This document shows, piece by piece, positions 1-11,539 of a stretch of DNA of 64,000 bases (position 1 is its first letter; every line of letters starts with the position of its first letter). Under the pieces are notes generated by a model that was given only the letters and a program-made list of their open reading frames with translations, searched no databases and was not told the DNA's origin. The stretch is taken from positions 164,927 through 228,926 of the forward strand of contig MNCI01021002.1 of NCBI GenBank assembly GCA_015680685.1. The letters are read 5' to 3'. The DNA comes from Gnetum montanum. Taxonomy: Eukaryota > Streptophyta > Gnetopsida > Gnetales > Gnetaceae. The position numbers and the translations under genes were made by a program.

Positions 1-640
1 CTAAGAAGAGGTGAAGTTGTAGACCACCCTAAACCCTAAATCCTAAAACCTAATAGAACATCGTAGCCAACGACACACCGTGGTGGCCAACCCAACAGAT
101 GCAAACACTTGAGCAGAATGCCAATCTTCATGGCCAGACACCTTAGAGACTATGACTATGCTATTCACTATGCCTATTGTACACCAGGTACCTTCTAATC
201 CCTTTTGGTGTTAACTACACTCTACCGCATTTAGGGTGGTGTTCTACTTCTCTCTCTCTTTCTTTGCATTTTTTGCACTTTACTTGTAATTTTTTCTATT
301 GTAGTACATAGCTATGCCTAAAACTATGCTTAGAAGGTAGTTTCTACACATTGAAACTGCAAACTCCACCGAAACTCTTGACTACGCTTGCCTCCCCTTG
401 GGCACCTATGACTACGCTCGACACTATCAACACTATTGACACCATAAACATGCAGACACCGCATGCATCCTCAACATCATAGCCTACCATACTACACCCC
501 TATTGCATCTAGTAAGCCCTTGTTTGATCGGCTAGTCCATTTAGGGCATCTTGTCTCTACCTCTAGTAGGCCGTCACATGGATTTGAGGTCAGGTTGTGA
601 GCCTGTGGACCTTGTTGTTCCAACCATCGATGTTTTCGAT
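1..640. other. Unassigned left flank with a short telomere-like motif
   Basis: No coding region is recognisable. Positions 27-53 hold four imperfect units of the plant telomere type (CCCTAAA, CCCTAAA, TCCTAAA, ACCTAA), too short to be a telomere. The stretch 240-300 is pyrimidine-rich. At about 640 the sequence changes abruptly into the RT end of T1, so an unrelated sequence was joined to T1 here by deletion or insertion. Confidence 0.4.
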
Positions 641-1190
641 CACCACAATAGAGAATTTCTCTAAGATTACAAAGTCATTAATTGAGCTTACAAAGAAAGA
701 TGCTCTATTTATCTGGGCTAAGGGATGCAAATATGCACTCTAACTACTAAAGGAAAAGCTTGTAGAAACTCCAATTCTACAAGCACTAGATTGATCCAGA
801 CCATTTCACATAATGAGTGATGCATCTAATTAGGCCTTGGGAGTAGTGCTTATGCAATTGGACAATAAGAAGCATCCATACTACATTCACTATCCAAGGT
901 AAGCATTGTGGATGTGTAATTGAATTACACCACAATTGAGAAAAAACTAATGGCAATGATGTATGTTCTTTAAAAGTTTAGACACTATCTGCTTAGTTCT
1001 ACAGTGTTTGTGCATGCAAATCACAGTGGTATCTGCTTCCTAAGCCAATGGTGAACCCTCGTATTATACAATGGCTTGTGATCTTGCAGGAATTTAGTCT
1101 CACAATGGTAGATCAAAAAGTAATTGAGAATGTGGTCACTAACCATCTCTCTCGGTTAAGATGGGATAATAAATAGAAGGAGAGTATACT
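640..1190 (+). pseudogene. pol: T1 RT end and RNase H remnant
   Basis: The region matches, codon by codon, the RT connection and RNase H of the better preserved T5 and T4 copies. It starts at the conserved step where residual activity of the thumb meets KPLVELTKKDA-like residues (about 670-710). The RNase H start motif, seen as IMSDASN, is near 800-830, followed by a degraded LDNKKHPYYIHY-like stretch near 860-890. RNase H would remove the RNA strand during reverse transcription. Many stops and shifts are present, including a stop right after the first catalytic Asp motif. The upstream RT palm with its FMDD centre is absent. The assignment rests on similarity to the other copies in this window. 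Confidence 0.75.
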
Positions 1191-1329
1191 CTCTAATCAA
1201 TTTCCAAACAAACTCCTCTTTACAAAAGTAATCAATGATCAAATGCCTACAAAAACAACATGGTATGATGACATATTTACTTACCTTCTCACCCAAGAGA
1301 TGCCACAAGATCTAGACTTCAAGAAGAAA

Positions 1330-2600
1330 TAACTGTTTCTTCATCAGGCAAAGTACTTAATGGAAATCAATGGACACTTTTATAAGGTGTGCACTAATGG
1401 CCTAGTCTACTGGTGTGTCCCTGATATAGATCAACTACATGTTCTCCAAAATGCTCATGAAGGTGCTTGTAGAGGCCACTATGCAGGAAGGCACACAACC
1501 ATAAAAACCATGATGGTAGGATACTATTAGCCTACAATTTTAGGGACATCCACCATTTTGTCCATTCTTGTGAACATTGTCAGTGAGATGGTGGGATGAC
1601 TGCACAAATGGAGGGTCCTTAATAGTGGATTCAAACATTAAAGCCCTTTGACATATGGGGCATAAACTTCATGGGTCACATCATGCCCATGTCCAACGTA
1701 AAGGCATATATTATCATAGTAGGTAACTACTGCACCAAATAGGTAGAGCAACATTTGCAACTAATTGTACATCATCCATTGCTACTAGATTTGTATAACA
1801 ACATGTTGTAAACAAGTTTGGGATGCTATATGTACTTATTTCTAAAAATTGAACTTATTTTATAGGTGCAACTTTTTGAAAACTCATGTAATGCTTAGGG
1901 GTTGAACATAAATTAATAACATCTTATCACCTCCATGCCAATGGTTAGGAAAAGGTAACTAACTGGGAGATCACAAAGATCCTAACAAGGACCATAAGAA
2001 AATATAGGAGAGATTGGAGTACAAAACTCAATGATGCCCTTTGGGCCTGCTACTCAACATGGGAACTTCCTATTGGTTATTCCCCCTACAAGTTAGTGTA
2101 TGGAAAACTTCCAACACTCTTGATTCAATTTGAGCTTTGTACACCCTCAACAACCTATGAACTAAATTTTGACTTAAGTCTAGCCTAAAAAGAAAGACTA
2201 ATCAACTTCAACGTGCTAGATGAAAATCAATCAGTGGCCCTATCTTTGAATGAAGTGCACAAGGCATTCAAAAAGCAATGACATGACCTAAGAATATGGA
2301 AAGTGAAATTTCAACCAGGATATAAGGTTCTCTATTGGAACCCCATAGACATACTATAGAAAAAAAAGTTCCAAATGTTGTGGGAAGGATCTTATATAAT
2401 TGACAAAACCTTATCTTTTGGGGTCATGACCATATACAAACCTAAGAGCCTAAATAAAAAACAAGTGGTCAACATCCAATAAGTGAAGATTTTCCATGAG
2501 CCCAAGCAAGCTAGTATAATGAATATCTCAATGGATGAACAATCACACTTGATGTTTTGGATCTCCTCTTTCCAACTTTGTTATGGGGGAGATGATCATC
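1330..2600 (+). pseudogene. pol: T1 integrase remnant
   Basis: Integrase would insert the cDNA into host DNA. The zinc-binding part is near 1430-1600: a His motif in HEGACRGHYAGR-like residues and a CEHC pair near 1572. The core follows. The first catalytic Asp is changed to Asn (INFMG near 1665), the second is lost (a stop and shift near 1845), and the third motif reads EKVTNWEITK near 1955. The C-terminal part continues through WSTKLNDALWACYS (about 2020) and KVLYWNP (about 2325) to about 2600. All three DDE positions are damaged or doubtful, so the enzyme is inactive. The 3' end passes into T-rich non-coding DNA shared by all copies. Confidence 0.8.
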
Positions 2601-3960
2601 CATGCTAATCATCCATATGGCTCCTCAATTTTTCTCCTTTTTTATTTTCCACATTTTTGATTTTGCAAATTGTTTATTTAACAAATTTTTGGTTTTCAAA
2701 TTCTTCCTATTTTACATCATTTTTTGTTTTACACCATCGTTTCTATTTTTGAATTTTTGTACCAATGGCTTAGTCATGGTTTCTTTTTCATGGAATAGGC
2801 AATGAGTCCATGATATCCACCCATTCATAAGCTCTATGGTTTTCCTTGTTTTGGAAGTTTGCAGTCCCTTTTCATTAAATCAACTTTTAATAATTTTGTG
2901 ATCATGGTAGTTTCTAGAATTAGAAAAGATTCAAAGATTTGTATAGGGTATTATTTCAATGGGACTTAATACTCTTTGTACTCTTCTACTTACTTGAGTG
3001 CTTGAGTGTTTTCATGGATTTTCTACCATTCCATGTCAACCACTATAGAAAGTCCAATAAAATTTTTGCATGGTGTGGTTTCCATCCAAAAAAGAAGAAG
3101 CAAAAACAAAATAAAAATAATAAAAACATGATGGGAATTCAAAGCACACCCCTTAGATAAATAAATGGGCTACAAGCATTGGTTATGGAACTAGAAAGAC
3201 ATGTTACCCATGCTTGATAGTCCCCTCTAACTAAGGCCCTCTCTCACTTCCTACTTTTCTTTTCTTCTCCTTATGGAATGGTGGTTATTCTATGGGTGCA
3301 GTCTTGTGTCTCAGGGGATGGATCAGTCTTGAAGTGGTGATGCAAAGTCATTGAAAGAGGTTGGTTTTGGTCTAGACTAAGAATGGACCTTCCTATGTCA
3401 TTTTAAACATAAAATCCACAAGGGACTTCTTATGAACTCAGTTAGGAATTCCATTCCACCTTCCCCATCATCCATTGATGCTAATCATAATCCACCTCAT
3501 TGTTGGTGTCCATATTCTTGATTCCATGTCTTGGTCTAACATATCTGAATTCTTAGGTAGAATCTTCTAGGTTTTAGTTCTTAACTTCCATTGACCATTA
3601 ATCATTTATGGGGCCCATAGACTCCTTAGGTTGAGGTTATGCAAGGGAAAACAAGGCATGTGCCAACTATGGGAAGGACCCACTTGCATATCTCTTAGTT
3701 GGGTTCATTAAGCATCTTATCCTTAGGCATGTTTGTAATCAAATTCTTTCGTACATATTTTCTACACCAAACCATGTGTTCGTTTACAAATTTTGTTCAT
3801 TAAAGATGGTCTCCATCAAAATTTTCAATTTTTGAGCTTTTAAACATCCTCTTCAATGCTTTTATCATATTCTTGGCTTTTTTAGGATTTCATGGACCCT
3901 AATTTCATTGAAAAATTCCATATATTTTTTGAGATATTCAAATTTTGAAAATTTTGGCCT
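2600..3960 (+). other. T1 conserved non-coding block after integrase
   Basis: This block has no frame conserved between copies, but the nucleotide sequence is shared with T3 (about 16270-17720), T4 (about 42980-44300), T5 (minus, about 28800-30000) and T6 (minus, about 56560-57830). Landmarks in order: a T-rich tract with repeated TTTTAC words, CACCCATCCA near 2818, a GGTGTGGTTTCCAT / GGGAATTCAAAGCACACCCC pair near 3075 and 3135, and GGACCCACTTGCATATCT near 3680. Conservation between diverged, dead copies suggests it mattered for the element's RNA or life cycle; that is inference. Confidence 0.65.
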
Positions 3961-4204
3961 ATAGGCCCCGTATACAAGGCCCAATTAATGGAGAGGACAT
4001 ATATATGAGGCCCCATATATGGGTGCCCATTGATGCAAAGGAAAAATAGTATAAATAGGCACAACCCCACTTGAAAATTTTTACATTTTCTCACAAATGC
4101 CAAAGGAGTTTTTAAATTTTTTAGAGCCCAGAACCTTCCAAAGCCCATAACTCATAAACTATTTATTCAACTTGCTCCATTATTTGACCTTGTAGCTATC
4201 AAAG
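3960..4204 (+). promoter_or_regulatory. T1 internal promoter-like segment before the extra gene
   Basis: A TATA box (TATAAATA, 4050-4057) sits inside the element, far from either LTR. Upstream are short inverted words (GGCCCCGTATAC, GAGGCCCCATATATGG, GCCCATTGATG) resembling the U3 of the T1 LTR (7565-7690), which also ends in a TATA box at 7680-7687. The same arrangement occurs in T4 at 44500-44600. In both copies it precedes the extra gene and in T3 it is absent together with most of that gene. Promoter activity is inferred. Confidence 0.55.
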
Positions 4205-4521
4205 GTAAGCTCTTTGTTGTGGGGGCCACAAATGTACCATTTTTGATAGAAAAGTTTTCACGATCTTGTCTAACTCCCACAAAGGTTTAACTAAAAACTC
4301 AACTATTAAACACTAAATTACAAGAGTTAAACCTTTCCAACAAGCTTCATTAAAAATTATAAAAAATTATAATAAGTAATTAATAAAATAATAACAAAAT
4401 AGTCAATCTACTATGGTCCAACCTTAGCCAAAGTGTGACTACCTAACTAATGAGAAAAGGTACTAAAAATTTTAAAGTTACACATTACATCTACTAACCC
4501 ATGGATGTGTTGTGATCATAG
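4205..4521 (+). other. Possible intron at the start of the T1 extra gene
   Basis: A donor-like CAAAG/GTAAGC lies at the 4204/4205 border. The stretch is AT-rich, has a branch-like CTAAC near 4494, and ends with ATCATAG at 4521. The downstream exon begins with the basic frame containing MKRKAHVGSK. A similar acceptor end (ACACATTACATACTAA ... ATTGTAG) is kept in T3, ending at 18020. T6 has an equivalent ATTGTAG on the minus strand near 56220. Length is 317 bp. Splicing is inferred from borders only. Confidence 0.4.
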
Positions 4522-7300
4522 ATGACATGAAAAGGAAAGCTCATGTAGGAAGCAAGACCATCCCAACCAAGGGAGAAATGGCCCAAAACATGAATGGGCC
4601 AAGAAAACCCCCAAAAAGAACCACTCACAACCCATACCACAAGTCCTCTAAGGGAGGATGCAAAGGTGGAATCTATCAGATAGATTCTAGAACTTGTAGC
4701 AGCAGCAATAGAATACTCCCATCAAGATGATGTGCTAGCGCAACCGAAAAATCTTGAGTTGAGCTTAATAGAGGCTTGCCTAAATAAAATCAAATCAAAG
4801 GAGGTCCAAAAATTAGTACTACAAGAGTTAAATTTTGGCCTTTTCCTAGAGCATGCACTAAGAGAAGTGCATTAATAGCTAAAGGCCTCTCCCATGTGGC
4901 CAATAATCACTTCCATTGAGGAGTAGTACATGTGAAAGATACTCCTATTGTAGAATAAAAAGTAGCCTAGGTTAACAATGAAAATCAAGGACATCATACT
5001 CGATGCAGGCCATTGCTACAATGCTTGGATTGCGAAAAACATGGGAAAATGTTGCTAAGATTTTAATGCATGCAGATCCCAGCATAAAGAAAGAATGGAT
5101 GCAATGGTGCTATGGTGTCAAACACAAGGAGTCTGGAATGCTCACATTAGCAAAGAGGATTCATTATAAGATTGTGACCTTCCACCTCAATCCCATGGTG
5201 AGGCCAAGCAAGATCACAACCTTCTCTACTTGTGCATGTGCTGCTTTGAGTGGAAGATTACTAGTCAGTTGTTTCCAGTTGATCTATCTAAAGATGGAGA
5301 AGTAGTTTAAGGAAAATGAACACAAAAGGAAGGTGCTCTCCTTCCCATGCCTTATCTGAAAACTTTGTCACAGGGGAGGAACAACCTGCTACTCTAATGA
5401 TACCATTAGTACTATTCCAAACACCAACTAGGAAAAAATGATAAAAGACAAGATGCCTGCAACCATGATATAAGAAGAGGAGTAGCGATCACCACCCCTA
5501 CCTAGCACTCAGACAACAGTGCCAAACATTATTTCAACCATTGAATGGTTACAAGAATATAAAGAATGACTCTTGAGTGAAAAAGAGCAAAGAGTAAGCA
5601 TGAGTGGTGGGGACCCATCCATCTACAGACTAGCCATGAGTCACCTTAATTAGGTGGCCCGAATGATCAACTTGATGGGTGAGGGTAGATGCATTTTCTT
5701 AGCCCAAAAAATATAATTGCTCGTGAGGTTGAATCCAAGTGCCAAAGAGATCATAGTATCTCTCATAGACCAACAGTCACTCCCAAAAATCTTTGGAAAC
5801 ATTGTGACCTTCTCGATGCTCTTGGAGGAGGGTGAAAGAGCAACTATTTTGGTGATGCAACACCAAGGGTAGGAGACCACATTAGAAGTGGTGGTTGATA
5901 GGATTTCTAACATGATTAATGCACTTGAGACATCTTTATCGGATGTCACTACACTTAGATATGTTCAAATGTCCATAGGAACCACAAGCAACAGAATAAA
6001 TACAACACAACATGAAGAAATGTTGGATTGACTGGTGGAAACTAGGCAACTACTTCTGGATGTCTTTGACCTTCTGGACAACATTACTATAATCCCAATC
6101 AAAGTTGCTTGAGGAAAGGGGAAAAAAAATCATTTTGGAAGGGAAACTCAAAATAGCCAAGGAGTAGAATGAACACTTGGTTGTAAAGGTTGTTGAAATA
6201 AGTGAATAAATTACTGATCTTACATTTCTCAACCCAGCACTAATAAGAGGTGAAGCTATGGAATAGCTTCACATCAAACTCAAAGGGTTTGAGGATGCAA
6301 TGGAGATGGTAGTATTCTATTAATCCTTGGTAGAGCCCACACAACATAAGATTCAAAAGGCCTTGGATCAGACCCATCAAGAGAATGTCTAATTAATCGT
6401 AGAAAATTGTCACATGTGAAATGTTGATGTGCACAAGCAATAGTGAACTCATTTCATCCATCAACAATAGGAGAAACTAGCTAAAGAAAACACAAAAGTG
6501 AAGACATTGGTAGCAAAAAATTGAAGGATCATTAAAAAGAATAGGTCAATCTACAAAAAGAAGTGAATGAGAAGCACATCCAGTTAGTGAAGGAAAAAAC
6601 AAATGACCCTCCACCAACTCTAGTAAGTCAAAGAAGTGTGGAAACCCATTGTTGGTGGGATAGACACCTATAACAAAGTGAAAGTCCACATGAAGAATTT
6701 GTAGATCAAGGAGATGATAGAGTATATGAAGCTTGCCAATCTCCGCTATGCAAATTTGACCATGTTGACTACCGAATGGCTATGGTTAGAGTTAGAGAAG
6801 TAAGTGGCCAGCTTATACTTATTGTATGAGGTTGAGTTCAAGCACCATAAGAACACCAAGGACAACCTTGCGATGGCTAATGTTGAACTTGAAGTTCTTA
6901 AGGTAGGATTCACTAATCAATGATCAACTACCAAGAACCTAGCCAAGAGGATGAATGACTACTAGGAGCTACAAAACATAGTTAGGGCATTTGACATTGA
7001 ACTCAAACATTTCATTGCTTGGTTTGTCAATGTAAAGGAAATGTTCCCAATAATGCCCTATCTTTGAAATGTTCCCATTCCAGCTCACATTGGTGATGTT
7101 GTGTGGACCGTGAATGATCCCTAGAGTAGGGAGGAGAAGATGAAGGCATTACTAGATGCCTTTTTCCTTTCACTAGAGATTGCAACTACAGTAGGATAGC
7201 CACAGCTGCCTCAGCTACCACACATGCCTAAAGCCAATGAAGGTCCTTTAGAACCTCAAGAGTCACCCTCACCTAGGATTGTTTGATCTTCTCCACCATC
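4522..7300 (+). pseudogene. T1 extra gene between integrase and 3' LTR, degenerate
   Basis: A long decayed reading frame of roughly 800-900 codons, on the element's sense strand. Readable parts in order: a basic N-terminus (about 4527-4660, MKRKAHVGSK), a Lys/Leu-rich helix-like part (about 4750-4870), the longest open block 5003-5305 (KKEWMQWCYGVKHKE, then a Cys/Ala-rich CACAALSGRL), GDPSIYRLAMSHLN near 5610, LEEGERATILVMQHQG near 5820-5870, a coiled-coil-like Glu/Lys/Leu middle (6000-6700), and a C-terminus with DVVWTVNDP near 7100 and a Pro/Gln-rich tail near 7200-7290. T4 has the homologous frame at 44700-46575, which supports real coding ancestry. I do not recognise the family. Athila-type elements carry an env-like gene at this place, but I see no signal peptide or membrane segment here. 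Stops and shifts make it a pseudogene. Confidence 0.65.
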
Positions 7301-7485
7301 TTCATGCCATTAGAGGATGTGTTGTCCAATTTTTGTAAAGTCATGTCATGGTATTTAAGTTTGTGTCATGAACACCACAATTTTTTGTAATTTGTTGATT
7401 TGTACACTTAGGCACTTAGTTTTGTCAACTTAGTTTGTTTTGTTAAGAATCAGTCAATAATTCCATACCTTTCCAATTTTGTAAA

Positions 7486-7523
7486 GGAACTCAAGGATGA
7501 GTTTTCATGTAGTCATGGGGGTA
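7486..7523 (+). promoter_or_regulatory. T1 polypurine-tract region
   Basis: The conserved junction ACTCAAGGATGAGTTTTC followed by AGTCATGGGGGTA abuts the LTR start at 7524. The same junction is present in T3 (ends 18360), T4 (ends 46826), T5 (minus, 28079-28110) and T6 (minus, 55885-55917). The short GGGGG run next to the LTR is the likely plus-strand primer; the family lacks a long purine run. Confidence 0.65.
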
Positions 7524-8460
7524 TGATGAAGCATTAAATTTATCACATCAAAAAACCCCCATTGACATGGCCTTGTTGATGAAGACCCATTTATGTGGTG
7601 TTGCCCATCAATGGGGCCACATCAATGTAGCATTTGCTACATTCACGGGGCCCCATCAAAGTAGTACTATAGAAAAAACTATAAATATGAGCTTTTAGTT
7701 GTGTTTATGGGCATTAGAAGTCATAGTAGTAGTAAAGCTCTTACAATTTTTACATTTGAAAGTTAGAATATTTTCCTGAATGTCCATAGCAGGGGTCATT
7801 GAGTATACAGATCTTTATTCAAGCACTATTTTACCTAAACCACACTAGAGTGAATGGTAATTAAGATGAGCTTCTTGATAAACCTTGCAACATTCCAGAT
7901 AGTTTAAATTTTTTATTCTTGCATTTAATGTTTTCAATTATTTGTTCAATGTTTCTTAGTAATTAAGCTAATTAAGTAAGATAAACTAAATAGATTAAAT
8001 ACATAAGTATGACTACTTCAAGTGTAAACACATATTTGCTTGGTAATCCTAGCAGCGTTATTTCTTGGTGTGCCTAGTAGCGTAGCACTTGGTAACCCAA
8101 CAATGGATATGTGTGTTCAAGACATGTATAGAAAGTAGGACCAGATGCTTATGTTAGGACTAGCTAGAGATTAGTTAGTTAGTTAAATTAGATTAGTTCT
8201 AAAATTACTACATCCCTCTACTTCAAGAACCAAAGAACATAAAACACAAAATAATAAAAATCATATGCCTCAATTACACTTAACCATACCATGTGTATCA
8301 CAAGTGTAATTGGGAAGATAATGAATGACTTTAGGACAAGATTCACTTTCTAGAAGACTAGTGCACCAGAAATTATAGAGTCTACGAAATTAAACTAGAT
8401 CACTCGTGAACACTTCATGATTCGTATGGTTGAGCATAGGGGTACCTCAATCGGTCATCA
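7524..8460 (+). repeat. T1 3' LTR
   Basis: Starts TGATGAAGC and ends GGTCATCA (937 bp). U3 (7524-7680) holds short inverted words such as CATCAATGGGGCC and GGGGCCCCATC. The TATA box is at 7680-7687. R/U5 shows GATCTTTATTCAAGCACT near 7820 and the CTTGGTAATCCTAG words near 8040, shared with T4. Its U3 is closest to T4 among the copies, and both carry the extra gene. Confidence 0.8.
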
Positions 8461-8811
8461 GGTTGCATGAACCCAAGACATGTATGGTAAACCATGAACA
8501 TATACTTATTGCTTATAGCCCAGAATAGTCTCTTTACTTTCATTACACTTAGGCTTAGATTCTATTACTTTATTTCAACCATGTTTACACTGAGTCTTAG
8601 TTTGAGCCAACAACATCAACCTATCATATGCCTCACAAAGGGTTAAACCATACAACTTGCACATCACTAACTCAAAGTGAGAAGATTATGATCATAAACT
8701 GAACCTCAACCACTAGTGAATTTATATTGGCCATCCATAGATTATGATCAAGTTGTAGGTATACACTTGTGACTTGTATCATGAAGTGTTGAAATACCCA
8801 ACCACTCATGA
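8461..8811 (+). repeat. T2 5' LTR, 3' third only
   Basis: The segment from CATGAACCCAAGACATG to CCACTCATGA aligns with the end of the other family T LTRs (landmarks AAGACATGTATGG, ATATGCCTCAC, AAACCATAC, ACTCATC). U3 and the TATA box are missing, because T1's LTR end (8460) is fused directly to it. The terminal CTCATCA is changed to CTCATGA. Confidence 0.7.
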
Positions 8812-8830
8812 TTGGTGTTGTTACTGGAGA
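8812..8830 (+). promoter_or_regulatory. T2 primer binding site, tRNA-Asp type
   Basis: TTGGTGTTGTTACTGGAGA directly follows the LTR end. It is a decayed match to the complement of plant tRNA-Asp (TGGCGCCGTTGCCGGGGA), the primer type known for Athila elements. T7 has the best preserved version. Confidence 0.6.
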
Positions 8831-8964
8831 TGTATTTATGTTTGCTAACTAGTTGATTTTATAAAGTTTGTTGTGTTAAGAGTCATAAAGCAAATCCTAG
8901 TACACACTTAGGCATTAAAAATCTAATATGAATTTTACAAATAAATAGAAATCACCACTTAGTA

Positions 8965-11250
8965 ATGAATTTAATAAGAGTCATGATAGGGACTATAATG
9001 AAGAAGATTGGAATGCATCCATGCAAACTAAAATATCCTATGCTCACAATGATCATAATATCTTGACTTCACATTTGTCTTTTACCAACATGAACAACTA
9101 AGGTGGGGGGATTTATAGTGAAAATTATCTTGCCTCCAAAACATTCTGCACCATTAATGTTGCAAGAAACCCTCATAAGGTCAAAACCTCGACCATGTAT
9201 AAGAAGGGTACCACATCACAAAGTACATGGCCAAGTCATGCCAACCAATAGAAGCTCAAGCAAGAAGGGATACTGCTATGGAAATATGACATGACCTTGA
9301 CAAAGGAAATAATGTACCATAAATAGTTATCCTAGAGGAAGAAGAGGATGTTATGTTCCATATGAAGAAATTCTATCGGATCCATAGATCTTGATATCAA
9401 ACATAAGTCATTCATATTGAAGATCCCATCAAAATATAGTTGCATTCAATTCTTGTAGAAACACCCAGAGGGAATAATGATGACTCCACATTTAGGAGGA
9501 ACTCAAGGCCTAAAACCTCCATTGAATCAAAAAGAGGTGAATTAAGAAGTCATAGAAAGAGAATGAGCTAGCACCATTCTCCAACTTCTTCCTCTTCCTC
9601 CTCACACTCCTTTAGAGAGTATGATAAGAGAGAAAGAAGAATGAAGGATCATGATAGGAAGAGACAAATGGATCTTGAGAGACATGAGCATCACAGAAGA
9701 TGTCCTAATGAAGAAGAATATGACCATGAGAAAATACGAGAAAGGATCATATATTAAGAGAGAGAGCATTATGAGTATCAAAAGAATCATCACTACAATA
9801 GAGCTCATGAACCCAAATATTATGAAGAACTCCTATTGGCCACTTGCAACATCAAAGAAGTGCCTATTCCTACCATGCATGTGAGGGATACTCGCAATAA
9901 GTGACTAGACATGAATAATATTTTCAAATTCGAAAGTAGACACAATGCAAATCCATAGCACCATCTCTAAGCCTTCCACAATGCTTGTGTCTTGTAAAAC
10001 ATTGAAAATGATTAGTAGAAACTCAAGTTGTTTCCTAGAATACTCATATAGTAGAGAGTTGGTACCAATTCTTAGAACCAAAATTCATTTAAAGATGGAG
10101 TATCATGCTAGAGCTCTTCAATGAAAAATATCAAATTTATTCCAAAGTATCTAATTTGAGGAAATAGATTCAAGGATGGAAGCAAGGGACACATGAATCC
10201 CTTGATGCAGTAATGAGTGATTACTATTCCCTACTACATAGGTGGCTAGGTCATGAATTTTCTTGAAGGGAATAACTATGACACATTGTCAATGGGCTAC
10301 AAAAAAAGATAAGAAACCCTTAGGGTATATGCCCAAGGAAAGTTATCTGATATGACAACTCATCATATTCAAAGACTCATTAACCAATGGAAAAAGAAGA
10401 AGAAGAAATAAGAAAAAACTATCAATCAAAGAATAGAATAGAAATCTTTTCATAAAAAAAGGGATGTAAGAATATGTGAACTGCAAGGAGATGAAACTTT
10501 AGAAGATACAATCCAACAAAAGATTCTACCTATTTAGAAATCAATTAATGACATTGCAACAAAGGTAGAGAAAATGTGGGACTCTATAGACCAAAAATTT
10601 AGTACAACATTGAAGATAGTAGAAGAAAAGACTGAACAAGCCCTAAACCAAAGTAAAGACAAGAAGAAAAGAAGAGATAATGGGCAAGAACACTACAAAA
10701 ATAATGGAAAAGTTGCTACATTGGAGGAAATCACAGACTTTAGTTTAGAAGATGACGAAAGGTGCAAAGTGTTCCAGTATAAAAATCCTAAGGAATGTTA
10801 CACTATTATGATCCACTTACAAGATTATAGGGCATATGTCCTTAATCCCATGTTTGTTAAGAAATAAATGCTCAAAAGATTACCTTATCTACAAGGTAAC
10901 TTTATACAACCCTACTAGTAAGTGTATTATTCAAGTAGGGCTTATTCCTAATCATAGAATTAATACCAATAATAGTGGCAACAACCACAAGTGTGGGGAA
11001 TGCCATCACCAAGGTAGTAATATCTATGCATGCAACCTAATCTCTATGGATACTATGTTTAATGCCCAATATCTATAGGAAATGCTTTAGACCATGCTTC
11101 CTCTCACTACTATCCACTAGGATATCATGGAACCACTACTTCATAGATGGATCCCAATTCTTACATGTCCCAACTAGCAGTTGGTTCCTCATTTCAAACA
11201 CATAACTCCCAATTGTCAATACCACCACCAATCATGTAAGGAGAGCTACA
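8965..11250 (+). pseudogene. gag: T2 gag, degenerate
   Basis: Gag would form the particle and package element RNA. The N-terminus is recognisable from DRDYNEEDWNASMQ (about 8990), which matches the acidic start of T3 and T7 gag. A low-complexity Ser/Arg/Glu part follows (9540-9780). The capsid core starts near 9905 (LNNIFKFESRHN) and includes FHNACVL near 9970, YAQGKLSD near 10330 and HIQRLINQW near 10365. An alpha-helical linker (10450-10690) leads to the Cys/His knuckle at about 10760-10835, seen as CKVFQYKNPKECYTIMIHLQ. Here the second Cys is Phe and His is Asn, so zinc binding is probably lost. The tail to 11250 is the Pro/Tyr-rich linker. Stops are frequent. Confidence 0.75.
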
Positions 11251-11539
11251 ATATAGCTAGAACAAAAGATTGCTACTAGGACAGTAATTACATAAGAGGA
11301 TGTAGTCACATGTGAACCAAGAGCCAAGAAACATTCCTTTTTTAGGATAAGTCCAAAAAAGGTTTGAATGATGGGACTACCCTTAACTTTATCCCATCCA
11401 CAAATACTCCTCCAAACAACACTATGCTTCTAATACCTAAAAATAAGAAAGTTACCACTTTCACGCTCATACAAACAATAACACATTGGATTAAAGAAAG
11501 ACCACTTCCCAAGAAGAAAATAGATCCTAGAGTCCCTTA

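Larger units (their letters stand above)
640..8460 (+). mobile_element. T1: Athila/Tat-like Ty3/gypsy element, 3' portion
   Basis: This is the 3' part of a family T element. It runs from the end of RT through RNase H and integrase, then a long conserved non-coding block, an extra gene with its own TATA box, the polypurine region and a 3' LTR (7524-8460). gag, protease and most of RT are missing; sequence left of 640 is unrelated. Stops occur in every domain, so it is dead. The LTR end is followed at once by the 3' third of another family T LTR (8461-8811). This is best explained by T1 having inserted inside the 5' LTR of T2. The matching duplication would lie left of the window or in the altered region. 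Confidence 0.75.

Noticed and set aside
27-53. Telomere or interstitial telomere array
   Set aside because: Only about four imperfect units; too short to support more than a telomere-like motif.
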